DNA of 64,000 nt from DASSLY01 sp035689185 (lineage in GTDB: Bacteria; Actinomycetota; Actinomycetes; Actinomycetales; Dermatophilaceae), in the NCBI GenBank assembly GCA_035689185.1, contig DASSLY010000010.1, positions 1 to 64,000 of the forward strand, written 5' to 3'. The notes under the pieces were generated by a model. That model was not told the origin of the DNA. It did no database searches and was given only the letters and a program-made list of their open reading frames with translations. A program made the position numbers and the translations under genes. Below, piece after piece: positions 1 through 8,627 of the stretch (positions within the stretch are counted from its first letter, which is position 1; every line of letters starts with the position of its first letter).

Positions 1-246
1 GTATGCGGTGTTCGTCGCGACTTGTCCATTACCACACCCACCGTGTCGTGTGAAGGGTTTTGACCCATTCTCGACCGAATGGAGGACGATCGCTGTCCGG
101 GTGGCTAGCCGCGGTCTACCCGAACGTTGCCGGACGACGACAAAACGGTCGATGTGGGGCGGGGTAGGCGACCGGCATTCTCGTTGTTGTCACCGGGACC
201 ACCGACGAAGGTCGTGGTCCACCACACGAACAGAAGGAACACCGCC
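1..246. other. Leader region upstream of the pilin genes
   Basis: No convincing gene is seen here. A short inverted repeat (AGGGT-TTTG-ACCC, near 55-65) and a TTGACC hexamer at 60-65 could belong to a promoter, but no good -10 hexamer stands 16-18 bases further on. The stretch ends with a GAAGGA-type ribosome binding site in front of the ATG at 247. The frame of the first pilin stays open upstream to about 127, but that extension is not pilin-like. Confidence 0.4.
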
Positions 247-450
247 ATGCTGCGTCACGCCGTCCGCTTCCAGCTCCGCGCCCAGGATGTCATGTCCGCC
301 CTGAAGGAGCGCGAGCGCGGAGCCACCGCCGTCGAGTACGGCCTGCTGGTCGCCCTCATCGCCGCCGTCATCGTGGGCGTCGTCGTCACCCTGGGCACCA
401 AGGTCAACGCCGGCTTCACCAAGGTCGACGGCAAGCTCCCGGCCGCCTGA
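247..450 (+). CDS. flp: Flp-type prepilin, copy 1
   Basis: A 67-residue Flp/Fap pilin, the structural subunit of a Tad (type IVb) pilus. The processing motif RGATAVEYGLLVALI is visible around residues 24-38: cleavage is expected after the Gly, leaving a mature N-terminus with the conserved Glu+5/Tyr+6, followed by a single hydrophobic helix (about residues 31-50) that packs in the fibre. The start at 247 is chosen because an AGAAGGA site precedes it and the second copy starts with the same MLRHAVRF sequence. The prepilin peptidase (TadV/CpaA) is not in this window. The gene is a close duplicate of the next one. Confidence 0.92.
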   Translation: MLRHAVRFQLRAQDVMSALKERERGATAVEYGLLVALIAAVIVGVVVTLGTKVNAGFTKVDGKLPAA

Positions 451-494
451 CCTCCTCCCACCAGCACCAGAACCAGACGAAGGAACCCACCACC

Positions 495-698
495 ATGCTG
501 CGTCACGCCGTCCGCTTCCAGCTCCGCGCCCAGGACGTCATGTCCGCCCTGAAGGAGCGTGAGCGCGGAGCCACCGCCGTCGAGTACGGCCTGCTGGTCG
601 CCCTCATCGCCGCCGTCATCGTGGGCGTCGTCGTCACCCTCGGCACCAAGATCAACGCCGGCTTCGGCACGGTCAACGACAAGCTGCCGGCGGCCTAG
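495..698 (+). CDS. flp: Flp-type prepilin, copy 2
   Basis: Second 67-residue Flp pilin, nearly identical to copy 1 at both DNA and protein level. The protein differences lie in the last third (VNAGFTKVDGK in copy 1, INAGFGTVNDK in copy 2), the part exposed on the fibre surface. The ribosome binding site is GAAGGA about 7 bases before the ATG. It sits 44 bases after copy 1 and just before a strong hairpin that separates pilin genes from the assembly genes. A tandem duplication followed by limited divergence is the simplest reading. Confidence 0.92.
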   Translation: MLRHAVRFQLRAQDVMSALKERERGATAVEYGLLVALIAAVIVGVVVTLGTKINAGFGTVNDKLPAA

Positions 699-705
699 CG
701 TCACC

Positions 706-747
706 GGGCTCGTGCTGCGTGACCGCCCCGCCAGGCAGCACGAGCCC
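706..747. terminator. Strong intercistronic hairpin after the pilin genes
   Basis: A perfect 13-bp inverted repeat: arm 706-718 (GGGCTCGTGCTGC) pairs with 735-747 (GCAGCACGAGCCC) across a 16-base loop. No T-tract follows. It lies between the second pilin stop and tadE. It probably acts as a leaky terminator or 3-prime stabiliser, so that pilin mRNA outnumbers assembly mRNA. The structure is seen directly; the role is inferred. Confidence 0.7.
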
Positions 748-789
748 ACCACCTCTCCCGCCCCCGCCGACAACCACCGGAAGACCGCC

Positions 790-1179
790 ATGACCCAGCT
801 TCCTCCCCGACGTGACCGCGGCGCGGCCGCCGTCGAGATGGCGATCGTGCTTCCCGTGCTCGTCGCGATGCTGTTCGGCATCATCGACTACGGCCGCATC
901 TTCAACGCGGAGATCCAGCTCAGCCAGGCCACCCGAGAAGGTGTCCGCCTGGCCTCCCTCGGCTATCCCCTCTCCGACGTCAAGGCACGAACCAAAGCCG
1001 CCGCGAGCGGTATCGCCTTCGGCGCCGAGCTGGCCGACTCCGAGATCGCGGTCACCGCCTGCCCCCCGACGGTGACCGCGACCTCGGTGGCGCAGGTGCA
1101 AGCCACCTATCTGTTCAGCAGCGCGCTCGGCTGGACGAAGAACCTGAGCCAGAAGGCGGTCATGCGATGCGCCGGCTGA
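790..1179 (+). CDS. tadE: TadE-like minor pseudopilin
   Basis: A 129-residue TadE-like protein. The N-terminus has a pseudopilin-like processing region (DRGAAAVEMAIVLPVLVAML, residues about 9-28) with the Glu expected at +5 after the Gly, then one membrane helix; the rest is periplasmic or extracellular. TadE proteins are processed by the prepilin peptidase and help assemble the Flp pilus. ATG 790 is chosen because the hydrophobic motif begins just after it; the upstream open frame is an unrelated reading of the pilin gene. It overlaps tadG by 13 bases, so the two are probably translationally coupled. Confidence 0.85.
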   Translation: MTQLPPRRDRGAAAVEMAIVLPVLVAMLFGIIDYGRIFNAEIQLSQATREGVRLASLGYPLSDVKARTKAAASGIAFGAELADSEIAVTACPPTVTATSVAQVQATYLFSSALGWTKNLSQKAVMRCAG

Positions 1180-2342
1180 GCCAGCTGCTGGACCACCGCG
1201 AGCGCGAGGGCGGCGCGGTCACCCTGCTCGTCGCCATCCTGCTCGGCGGCGGAGTGCTGCTGGGCTCCATCGCCATGACGGTGGACGTGGGCAACCTTCG
1301 CTACGAGCGCCGGCAGCTGCAGAACGGCGCAGACGCGGCCGCCCTGTCCGCGGCGATGGACTGCGCGAAGGGCGCCTGCCCGACCGCCTCCTCCTCGACC
1401 GTGGCCGGGCTGGTCAACGACAACGCCGCCGACGGCACCAGCCGGGTCTCCCGGGTGAACACCAGCCTGCCCGCCCTCTGCGGGGCCGGGCCCGGACTGC
1501 CGTCCTGTCCCGCGCTCAGCGGGACGCTCGGCGACTGCCCGACACCGCTCGGTCCGACACCGAACTACGTCCGGGTCTACACCCAGACGCGGATGGCCGA
1601 CGGCTCCACGCTGCTGCCCTACAGCTTCGCCCAGGCCTTGTCCGGCGCTTTCGTGGGCGGGACCCAGCAGACCTGCGCCGCCGCCGGCTGGGGGCCCCCC
1701 TCCCAGGCCCTGGTGCCCCTCCCCTTCGCCATCTCCTCCTGCGAGTGGTACCAGAGCACGAGCAACGGCACGGCCTTCAAGCCGGCGCCCCCGTACACCT
1801 CCTCGAACCCGGCGAACCCGGCCTGGGAGATCGCGCTGGCCCTCAACTCCGCGCCGAACGCGGCCTGCTCGTCCTGGGCCGGCCACGACTACCCCGGCGG
1901 GTTCGGCTGGCTCACGCACACCTCCTCGTGCGCGGTCTCCGTCGACGCCAACGGCTGGGTCGGCGCCAGCACGGGCATCGGCGCCGGCAACGACTGCGGC
2001 GACACCATCGAGGCCAAGGTGGGCTCGGTCGTGTACGTGCCCGTCTTCGACTGCATAGACGACAGCAAGAACTTCTGCCCGGGCATCACCCCCTCCGGCA
2101 GCAACAGCTGGTACCACATCAAGGGGCTGGCCGCCTTCTACATCACCGCAGTGGAGGTCACCGGCCAGGTCAAGGCCAACCTCCCCGGCTACCCGACGAG
2201 CACAGCAAGGGCCGCGTGCGCCACCAAGGGCGGCGGCAAGTGCTTCTACGGCTGGTTCGTCAAGGACCTGATCCCCGCCGACGCCGTCGTGAGCGGCACC
2301 GCGCCCGACCTCGGCCTGACCGCCCTCACCGTCCTCGGATAA
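1167..2342 (+). CDS. tadG: TadG-like pilus assembly protein
   Basis: A 391-residue protein with the TadE/G-like N-terminal domain: a short basic segment, one hydrophobic helix (GGAVTLLVAILLGGGVLLG, about residues 15-33), then DVGNLRYERRQLQNGADAAAL, the typical TadG start of the exported part. The large C-terminal region is rich in Cys, Gly, Ser and Trp and probably disulfide-bonded outside the cell; I do not recognise a catalytic domain. It overlaps tadE and is followed by cpaB after 13 bases. Anchoring or surface display with the pilus is likely. Confidence 0.8.
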   Translation: MRRLSQLLDHREREGGAVTLLVAILLGGGVLLGSIAMTVDVGNLRYERRQLQNGADAAALSAAMDCAKGACPTASSSTVAGLVNDNAADGTSRVSRVNTSLPALCGAGPGLPSCPALSGTLGDCPTPLGPTPNYVRVYTQTRMADGSTLLPYSFAQALSGAFVGGTQQTCAAAGWGPPSQALVPLPFAISSCEWYQSTSNGTAFKPAPPYTSSNPANPAWEIALALNSAPNAACSSWAGHDYPGGFGWLTHTSSCAVSVDANGWVGASTGIGAGNDCGDTIEAKVGSVVYVPVFDCIDDSKNFCPGITPSGSNSWYHIKGLAAFYITAVEVTGQVKANLPGYPTSTARAACATKGGGKCFYGWFVKDLIPADAVVSGTAPDLGLTALTVLG

Positions 2343-2355
2343 GGAAACCTCCGCC

Positions 2356-3159
2356 ATGCCTCGCCGCGTCCTCGCCGTCATCCTCTCCCTTGCGCTCGCG
2401 CTGCTCGGCGCCGTCGGCGTCGTCGCCTACGCCCAGGCCGCCGACGCCCGGGCCCAGGCCGGTCAGCGGCTGGCCACCGTGTACATCACCACGGGCACGA
2501 TCCCTGCCGGCACCAGCGTCCAGGCCGCTCTGACCTCCGGCCTGATGGTCCCAGAGTCCGTGATCGCCAAGGGGGTCCCCGCCGGCGCCATGCCCACCAC
2601 AGGCGAGGACGCCACCGCGCGTGGTGCGAAGGTCGCGCTGAGCAACATCGCCCCCGGCGAGATCGTCCTGTCCGCCAGGTTCGGCGCCACGGCCGACCAG
2701 ACCAGCAACGCGGCGATCCCGGCCGGCACCGTCGCCGTGACGGTGCGCCTGGAGGACCCGCAGCGGTCCGCGCCGCTGCTCACGCCCGGGTCGCACGTGG
2801 TGATCTACGACACGTTCAACCCGGCGAACGCCAAGGCCGGCTCGCTGACCCCGGACGGCCGCAAGCTGGCCGAGACTCCCGGCGCGGCGCGGGCGACCCG
2901 CATCGTCCTGTCCGACGTCACCGTCATCGCGGTTGGAGCCACCACCGTGGCAGCGGCCTCGGCGTCGGGCGGGCAGTCCGCCGAGCAGCAGTCCACGCAG
3001 TCGGCGGCCCTGGTCACCGTGGCCGTCAAGCCCGCCGACGCCATCGCGCTCGTCCACGCCGCCCAGACGGGCACCCTGTATGCCGCCCTCCGCGGCCAAG
3101 GCGTGACCGTCGACCCCATGGCCACCGTCACCGACGGCACCGTCCTCACCGGCCGCTGA
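2356..3159 (+). CDS. cpaB: Flp pilus assembly protein CpaB (RcpC), SAF domain
   Basis: A 267-residue CpaB/RcpC-type protein. One N-terminal membrane helix (about residues 5-28) is followed by a SAF-type domain (TVYITTGTIPAGTSVQAAL to about residue 115) and a RcpC-like region with LLTPGSHVVIYDTF and VALKPADA-type segments. In Tad systems CpaB is an inner-membrane-anchored assembly factor. It stands between tadG and tadZ in the operon. Length and order fit actinobacterial Tad loci. Confidence 0.82.
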   Translation: MPRRVLAVILSLALALLGAVGVVAYAQAADARAQAGQRLATVYITTGTIPAGTSVQAALTSGLMVPESVIAKGVPAGAMPTTGEDATARGAKVALSNIAPGEIVLSARFGATADQTSNAAIPAGTVAVTVRLEDPQRSAPLLTPGSHVVIYDTFNPANAKAGSLTPDGRKLAETPGAARATRIVLSDVTVIAVGATTVAAASASGGQSAEQQSTQSAALVTVAVKPADAIALVHAAQTGTLYAALRGQGVTVDPMATVTDGTVLTGR

Positions 3160-3212
3160 CCAACGCGCCCGCCACCTGCCTCCGCCACCTGCCCGTAGAA
3201 GAGAGAACCTCG

Positions 3213-4394
3213 ATGATCCTGCTGTGGGAAGCCGACCCGATCTCGGCCGACAACATGCGCCTGGCCCTTGGTGAGGCCGTCACGACCGTGGAGTCGGCAC
3301 CGGCGGCGCTTCGCGGCGCCTCCGACGACCCGAGTCGGCAGTTGCTGGTCGTCGGGCCCGACGTCGACCTGGACTCCGCGCTGTCCCTCTCCGCGCAGCT
3401 GCGGCTGCTCCGCCCCGAGGTCGGCGTCCTCCTGCTCCGGCGGCGGGTCGACGTGTCAGTGCTCGGCCAGGCCCTGCGGGCCGGGGTGCGTGAGGTGGTC
3501 AGCGCGGACGACGTGACCGGGCTGTCGGAAGCCAGCGCGCGCAGCCTGGAGCTGACCCGCCGGCTCGGCGGAGCCAGCCAGGACGGCGGCCGGCGCGAGG
3601 GCAAGATCGTCACGGTCTTCTCCGCCAAGGGCGGCGTCGGCAAGACCACGGTGTCCACCAACCTGGCCGCCCAGCTCGCCGCCAACGGTTCCGCTCGGGT
3701 GCTCCTGGTCGACCTCGACCTGGACTTCGGCGACGTGGCCATCGCGCTCGGCATGATGCCCGAGCGCACCATCGTCGACCTGGTCCCGATGACCGGCCAC
3801 ATCGACGTGCAGGGCCTGGCCTCCGTGGTCACCCGCAGCGCAGCCGGCATCGACGCGCTCTGCGCCTCCCCGGTGCCCGGCGACGCCGAGCGGGTGCCCG
3901 CTGCCCTGGTCGGCGAGGTGCTTCGGGTGGCTCAGCGGTCCTACGACTACGTCGTGGTCGACACCCCGCCCGCCTTCACCGAGCAGGTGCTGGTGACCTT
4001 CGACGCCTCCGACGTCAGCGTGCTGATCGGGACGCTGGACGTTCCGGCGGTGAAGAACCTCAAGCTGACCCTGGAGACGCTGCAGGCGCTGGGCCACGAC
4101 CGCGACAGCTGGGTGGTGGTGCTGAACCGCTCCGATGCCTTGGTGGGCCTGACCGTCGACGACGTGACCGCGGCCCTGCACCACCCGATCGCCGTCCAGA
4201 TCCCGAACTCCCTGGACGTCCCCGCCTCGGTCAACCGCGGCGTCGCCCTCGTCCTCGACCGGCCGAAGCACCCGGCCAGCCAGGCTATCCGCCAGCTGGC
4301 CAGCACGGTCGCAGGGCCGGACCAGGCGGCGCACCCGGCAGTACCCGCCCTCCGCCCGTCCGCGTCGCGCCGCTTCCTGCGGCGGGTGGCATGA
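3213..4394 (+). CDS. tadZ: TadZ/CpaE-like localisation ATPase
   Basis: A 393-residue protein. The N-terminal ~115 residues resemble the atypical receiver domain of TadZ/CpaE. The C-terminal part is a ParA/MinD-like ATPase with a deviant Walker A motif (FSAKGGVGKTTVSTNLA, Lys144) and the DLDLDFGDVA segment that follows in this family. TadZ places the pilus machine at its cell site. The ATG at 3213 follows AGAAGAGAG. It overlaps tadA by 4 bases (ATGA), which indicates coupled translation. Confidence 0.87.
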   Translation: MILLWEADPISADNMRLALGEAVTTVESAPAALRGASDDPSRQLLVVGPDVDLDSALSLSAQLRLLRPEVGVLLLRRRVDVSVLGQALRAGVREVVSADDVTGLSEASARSLELTRRLGGASQDGGRREGKIVTVFSAKGGVGKTTVSTNLAAQLAANGSARVLLVDLDLDFGDVAIALGMMPERTIVDLVPMTGHIDVQGLASVVTRSAAGIDALCASPVPGDAERVPAALVGEVLRVAQRSYDYVVVDTPPAFTEQVLVTFDASDVSVLIGTLDVPAVKNLKLTLETLQALGHDRDSWVVVLNRSDALVGLTVDDVTAALHHPIAVQIPNSLDVPASVNRGVALVLDRPKHPASQAIRQLASTVAGPDQAAHPAVPALRPSASRRFLRRVA

Positions 4395-5758
4395 GCCTCG
4401 CCGCGCGCCTGGAGCAGGCGCGCCGCTCGACCCTGCCGGCGCCGGACGCGACCGGGCCCAGCGCCCCAGGCACCGTGCCCGCCAGCCCGCTGGCGTCGGT
4501 GAAGGCGAGCGTGCACCAGGCGCTCATCGACAGCCTCGGCCCGCAGCTCTACGACCCGCACCTGCTGCAGGCAGACCTGGACCAGCGGGTCCGGGTCACC
4601 CTGCAGACGGTGATGGAGGCGGAGGACACGCCGCTGTCGGCCACCGACCGCGCCACGATCGCTCAGGAGGTCACCGACGAGATCCTTGGGCACGGGCCGC
4701 TGGAGCCGCTGCTGCGCGACCCCGACGTCACCGAGATCATGGTCAACGGGCCGTTCCACGTGTTCGCCGAGCGGTCCGGCAAGATCTCCCCGGTCACCGC
4801 CACGTTCAGCGACGAGGCCCATCTCCGCCGCACCATCGACAAGATCGTCGGCCGGGTGGGCCGACGGGTCGACGAGGCGCAGCCGATGGTCGACGCGCGT
4901 CTCATGGACGGGTCCCGGGTCAACGCCGTCGTGGCCCCGATCGCCCTGGACGGGTCGATGCTGACGATCCGCAAGTTCTCCACCGACCCGTTCACCGACC
5001 GTGACCTGATGGCCTTCGGCACGTTCACCCCGCAGGTCCGCGATTTCCTCCACGCGTGTGTCCAGGGCCGGCTCAACGTGGTGATCTCCGGTGGCACCGG
5101 TTCGGGCAAGACGACGCTGCTGAACGTCCTGTCCGGGTTCATTCCCGACGACGAGCGCATCGTCACCATCGAGGACGCCGCGGAGCTTCAGCTCAAGCAG
5201 CGGCACGTGCTTCGGATGGAGGCCAGACCAGCCAACATCGAAGGTCGCGGCGAGGTGACCATCCGCCAGCTGGTCCGCAACTCGCTGCGGATGCGGCCCG
5301 ACCGCATCGTCGTCGGCGAGGTCCGCGACGGCGCGGCGCTGGACATGCTGCAGGCGATGAACACCGGCCACGACGGCTCCATCACCACCGTGCACGCCAA
5401 CTCCCCCAGGGACAGCGTCTCCCGGATGGAGACGATGGTCCTGATGGCCGGGGTGGAGCTGCCGGTGCGGGCGATCCGCGACCAGGTCGCCAGCGCCATC
5501 GACCTGGTCATCCAGCAGGCTCGGATGCGCGACGGCAGCAGGCGCATCACCGCCATCACGGAGGTCACCGGGATGGAGGGCGACGTCATCACCATGCAGG
5601 ACCTGTTCACCTTCGACTACTCCGCCGGACGCGACGCCAACGGCCGCTTCCTGGGGACTCTTCGTCCCACCGGGCTGCGGCCGAAGTTCTCCGGACAGCT
5701 GCAGGACGCGGGGATCACGCTCAGCCCCACCCTGTTCGGCCTGCCGAGGCCGGCATGA
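4391..5758 (+). CDS. tadA: TadA/CpaF secretion ATPase
   Basis: A 455-residue type II/IV secretion ATPase, the motor for Flp pilus extension. Walker A is ISGGTGSGKTTLLNVL with Lys240. The Asp box (FIPDDERIVTIEDAAEL), Walker B-like RPDRIVVGEVRDGAALDML and the His box region (TGHDGSITTVHANSP) follow in order. The N-terminal ~100 residues are the usual CpaF N-domain. It overlaps tadZ upstream and tadB downstream by 4 bases each. Confidence 0.93.
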   Translation: MSLAARLEQARRSTLPAPDATGPSAPGTVPASPLASVKASVHQALIDSLGPQLYDPHLLQADLDQRVRVTLQTVMEAEDTPLSATDRATIAQEVTDEILGHGPLEPLLRDPDVTEIMVNGPFHVFAERSGKISPVTATFSDEAHLRRTIDKIVGRVGRRVDEAQPMVDARLMDGSRVNAVVAPIALDGSMLTIRKFSTDPFTDRDLMAFGTFTPQVRDFLHACVQGRLNVVISGGTGSGKTTLLNVLSGFIPDDERIVTIEDAAELQLKQRHVLRMEARPANIEGRGEVTIRQLVRNSLRMRPDRIVVGEVRDGAALDMLQAMNTGHDGSITTVHANSPRDSVSRMETMVLMAGVELPVRAIRDQVASAIDLVIQQARMRDGSRRITAITEVTGMEGDVITMQDLFTFDYSAGRDANGRFLGTLRPTGLRPKFSGQLQDAGITLSPTLFGLPRPA

Positions 5759-7689
5759 CCCGGCGCCGGCTGCTCGTGGCCCTGACGCTCGGGCTGGCGA
5801 CACTGGTCGCGCCGTCGGCGACGGCGTGGGCCGAATCCGGGACGGCCGCGTCGCTGTCCGACGTCGTCATCGACGGGCAGCAGGTGACCGCCGTGCTGAC
5901 CGCGCCCGCGGCCAGCACGGGACCGGTCGCGGTGACCGGGGTCCAGGTCCGTGTCGGCGGCCGCCCGGTGCCGGCAATGGTCACCCCCGTGCCCACCGCC
6001 CGGCGCAGCGCCGCCCTGGTCATCGACACCAGCGGCTCGATGGGCACCGCGGGCATCGCCGCCGCGGCGCGAGCCGCCAACACCTACCTGGCGGCAGCGC
6101 CGGCCGGCGTGGCTGTAGCGCTGGTGTCCTTCGGTGACAAGCCCCGGCTCGTCGTCCCCGCCACCACCGACCGCGCCAAGCTGCGCGCCGCGCTGGCGAC
6201 CCTGCGACCCCAGGGCAGGACGGCGATGTATGACGCCGTGGCCCTGGCCCTGCGATCCCTGGACGCCGCGGACAGCCGCAGCCTCGTCCTGATCAGCGAC
6301 GGCCGCGACACCACGAGCTCGTCGACGTTGGCCCAGGTGGCCGGGGCCGTGGGCGCAGCGAGCGCTCGGCTGGAGGCGGTCGCATTCGGCGCCGCGGCGG
6401 ACCCGTCGGCGCGGTCGGCCGCACTTGCCCAGCTCGCCAGTGCAGGCGCCGGCCGTGTGGTGTCCGCCGGCGATGCCAACGCACTGGCCGCCGCCTTCCG
6501 CAACGCCGCCACCGCCCTGGGCGGCCAGGTGCAGCTGCGGCTCACCCTGCCCACGGGAACGGGGGGCGCGCAGACCTTGTCCGTACAGGCCCAGGCGGGC
6601 GGCCGGGCCGTCCAGGCCGCCACCGGGCTGACCCTGCCGGACATCCCCTCCGCGCCGGCACCGACTCGGCCGACCACGGTGGCGCCGTACCCCGCCGGCA
6701 GCCGCTGGCTGCTCCTCGGCGGCATCGGCGCGGTGTTCGCAGGCGTGCTCGGGCTCGTGATCGGTGCCAGCGCTCGGGCGCTTCGGCCGGTGCGCCGGCA
6801 GCGCCTACGGTCCCTGGCGGCCTACACCTTGGAGCAGGCCACCACGCGGGTCTCGGCGGCCACGGATCCCGACACCGGGCTCGGCCAGCAGGCCCTGCGG
6901 CTCAGCGACCGGTACGTCGCGGGCCGGGCCGGCGCGGCCCGGGCGTGGCTGCTGATCCAGCGCGCCGACCTGCCGCTGCGGGTCAACGAGTGGTACGTGC
7001 TGCGCGCCGCCGCCGCCGTCACGGCGACCTGCCTGGGGGTGCTGGTCCTGCGCGGCAGCCTGGTCGGCGCCGTGGTCGGCGCGGCCCTCGGGGCGGGACT
7101 CGGCATCGTCCTGCCCGTTCTGCTGCTGAAGACACTGGCGGCTCGCCGGGCCAAGGCGTTCGAGCAGCAGCTGCCCGACGTCATCACCCTGGTCGCCACC
7201 AGCCTCACCAGCGGCTTCTCGCTGTCACAGGCGCTGGACGCGGTCGTTCGCGACTCCGCCGAGCCGGCCGCCAAGGAGTTCTCCCGGGCGCTGGCCGAGG
7301 CCCGCATCGGGGCCGAGCTGGAGGACAGCCTGGACCGCCTGGCCGAGCGGATGGGCAGCACCAGCCTGACCTGGACGACGATGGCGATCCGGATCCAGCG
7401 CCAGGTCGGGGGCAACCTGGCCGAGACGTTGCGCACCACCGCGCACACGCTGCGCGACCGCGCCTCGCTGCACCGGCAGGTGCGAACGCTGTCCGCCGAA
7501 GGCCGGCTGTCGTCATACATCTTGATCGGCCTGCCCATCGGACTGTTCCTGTACCTGTCCATGGTGAACCGGCCCTACATCTCGTTGCTGTGGCTGCACC
7601 CGTTGGGCTGGGCCATGTCCGCCGCCGGCCTGGTGGCCCTGGGCATCGGCGTGGTGTGGATGCGCGCCGTCGTGAAAGTGGAGGCCTGA
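5755..7689 (+). CDS. tadB: VWA domain fused to TadB membrane protein
   Basis: A 644-residue fusion. After a signal peptide (about residues 1-26) comes a von Willebrand factor A domain with an intact metal site: DTSGSMG at Asp91/Ser93/Ser95, a Thr in the GRTAMYDAV loop and SDGRD later. A membrane helix follows (WLLLGGIGAVFAGVLGLVIG, about residue 325), then the TadB part with T2SSF signature (FEQQLPDVITLVATSLTSGF, about 470 onward) and two C-terminal helices. TadB forms the inner-membrane platform with TadC. The extracellular VWA could bind matrix, surface proteins or the pilus base; that is inference. The start at 5755 overlaps tadA by ATGA and gives a signal peptide; the much longer upstream open frame is only the shadow of tadA. 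Confidence 0.85.
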   Translation: MTRRRLLVALTLGLATLVAPSATAWAESGTAASLSDVVIDGQQVTAVLTAPAASTGPVAVTGVQVRVGGRPVPAMVTPVPTARRSAALVIDTSGSMGTAGIAAAARAANTYLAAAPAGVAVALVSFGDKPRLVVPATTDRAKLRAALATLRPQGRTAMYDAVALALRSLDAADSRSLVLISDGRDTTSSSTLAQVAGAVGAASARLEAVAFGAAADPSARSAALAQLASAGAGRVVSAGDANALAAAFRNAATALGGQVQLRLTLPTGTGGAQTLSVQAQAGGRAVQAATGLTLPDIPSAPAPTRPTTVAPYPAGSRWLLLGGIGAVFAGVLGLVIGASARALRPVRRQRLRSLAAYTLEQATTRVSAATDPDTGLGQQALRLSDRYVAGRAGAARAWLLIQRADLPLRVNEWYVLRAAAAVTATCLGVLVLRGSLVGAVVGAALGAGLGIVLPVLLLKTLAARRAKAFEQQLPDVITLVATSLTSGFSLSQALDAVVRDSAEPAAKEFSRALAEARIGAELEDSLDRLAERMGSTSLTWTTMAIRIQRQVGGNLAETLRTTAHTLRDRASLHRQVRTLSAEGRLSSYILIGLPIGLFLYLSMVNRPYISLLWLHPLGWAMSAAGLVALGIGVVWMRAVVKVEA

Positions 7690-7690
7690 C

Positions 7691-8605
7691 ATGACCGTCC
7701 TGTTCCTGCTCAGCGCCGCCGCGGTCGGCCTCGGCTGCGCGGCCGCGCTGGCGTTCGCGCTCCGCGGCGCGGGGGCCCCGACCGGGGTCGCGCGCGCGCT
7801 GCAGCTCATCGACCAGCACGGGCAGCCCAAGGACTACGCCCGTCAGGATTCCGCGGCTGCGGACCGGCTGGTGAAGCCGGTGTTCGCGGCGACCCACCGG
7901 CTGGCCCGGTCGCTGGTCCCCTCCGGCGAGGCGCAGCGGATCGGCCACCGCCTCGACGTTGCCGGCAACCCGGCGTTGTGGACGGTGGAGCGGATCCTGG
8001 CGGTCAAGGGTGCCGGGATGCTCGTGGCCGGCCTGCTCGGCCTGGTGTTCGCAGGGCTCTCCCCGAAGGGGATGCTGTTCGTCGCGGCCGGTGCGGCGCT
8101 CGGCTTCTACGCCCCCGACATCGCCCTGGTCAACGCCGGGCAGAAACGCCAGGAGGAGCTTCGCCGCGGCTTCGCCGAGGCGCTGGACATGCTGACCGTG
8201 TGCGTCGAGGCCGGCCAGGGCTTCGACGGCGCTCTCCGCCAGGTGGCCCAGTCGGTCACCGGGCCGGTCGGCGGGGAGTTCAGCCGGGTGCTGCAGGAGA
8301 TTCAGATCGGCAAGCCCCGAGGCGAGGCGTTCCAGTCGCTGTCGACCCGCACCAGCGTGGGCGAGGTGAAGACCTTTGTCTCCGCGCTGATCCAGGCCGA
8401 CCGGCTCGGCCTGCCGCTGGGCCAGGTGCTGCGCGAACAGGCGCAGCAGATGCGGCTGGTGCGCCGGCAGCGGGCCGAGGAGAAGGCGCAGAAGGTGACG
8501 GTGAAAATCCTGTTCCCCCTGCTGTTCTGCATCTTCCCGACGCTGATGATCGTCGTCATGGGGCCCGGCATCATCCGCATGATCCCGGTGCTCGGCTCGT
8601 TCTGA
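7691..8605 (+). CDS. tadC: TadC-like pilus platform protein
   Basis: A 304-residue T2SSF-family membrane protein, the partner of TadB. It has an N-terminal helix, a cytoplasmic stretch, two central helices (about residues 110-145), the T2SSF core (EELRRGFAEALDMLTVCVEAGQGF, about 155-180), and a C-terminal helix (LFPLLFCIFPTLMIVVMG). The start ATG is one base after the tadB stop. It is the last gene of the Tad operon and converges on the response regulator. Confidence 0.9.
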   Translation: MTVLFLLSAAAVGLGCAAALAFALRGAGAPTGVARALQLIDQHGQPKDYARQDSAAADRLVKPVFAATHRLARSLVPSGEAQRIGHRLDVAGNPALWTVERILAVKGAGMLVAGLLGLVFAGLSPKGMLFVAAGAALGFYAPDIALVNAGQKRQEELRRGFAEALDMLTVCVEAGQGFDGALRQVAQSVTGPVGGEFSRVLQEIQIGKPRGEAFQSLSTRTSVGEVKTFVSALIQADRLGLPLGQVLREQAQQMRLVRRQRAEEKAQKVTVKILFPLLFCIFPTLMIVVMGPGIIRMIPVLGSF

Positions 8606-8627
8606 CCGGCGCAGGTCCGCACACCGC

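Noticed and set aside
3947..5803. Long minus-strand open frame over the tadZ/tadA genes
   Set aside because: It is antisense to two clear ATPases, has no domain, and its composition (Arg, Gly, Asp, Gln-rich) is that of shadow frames in GC-rich DNA.
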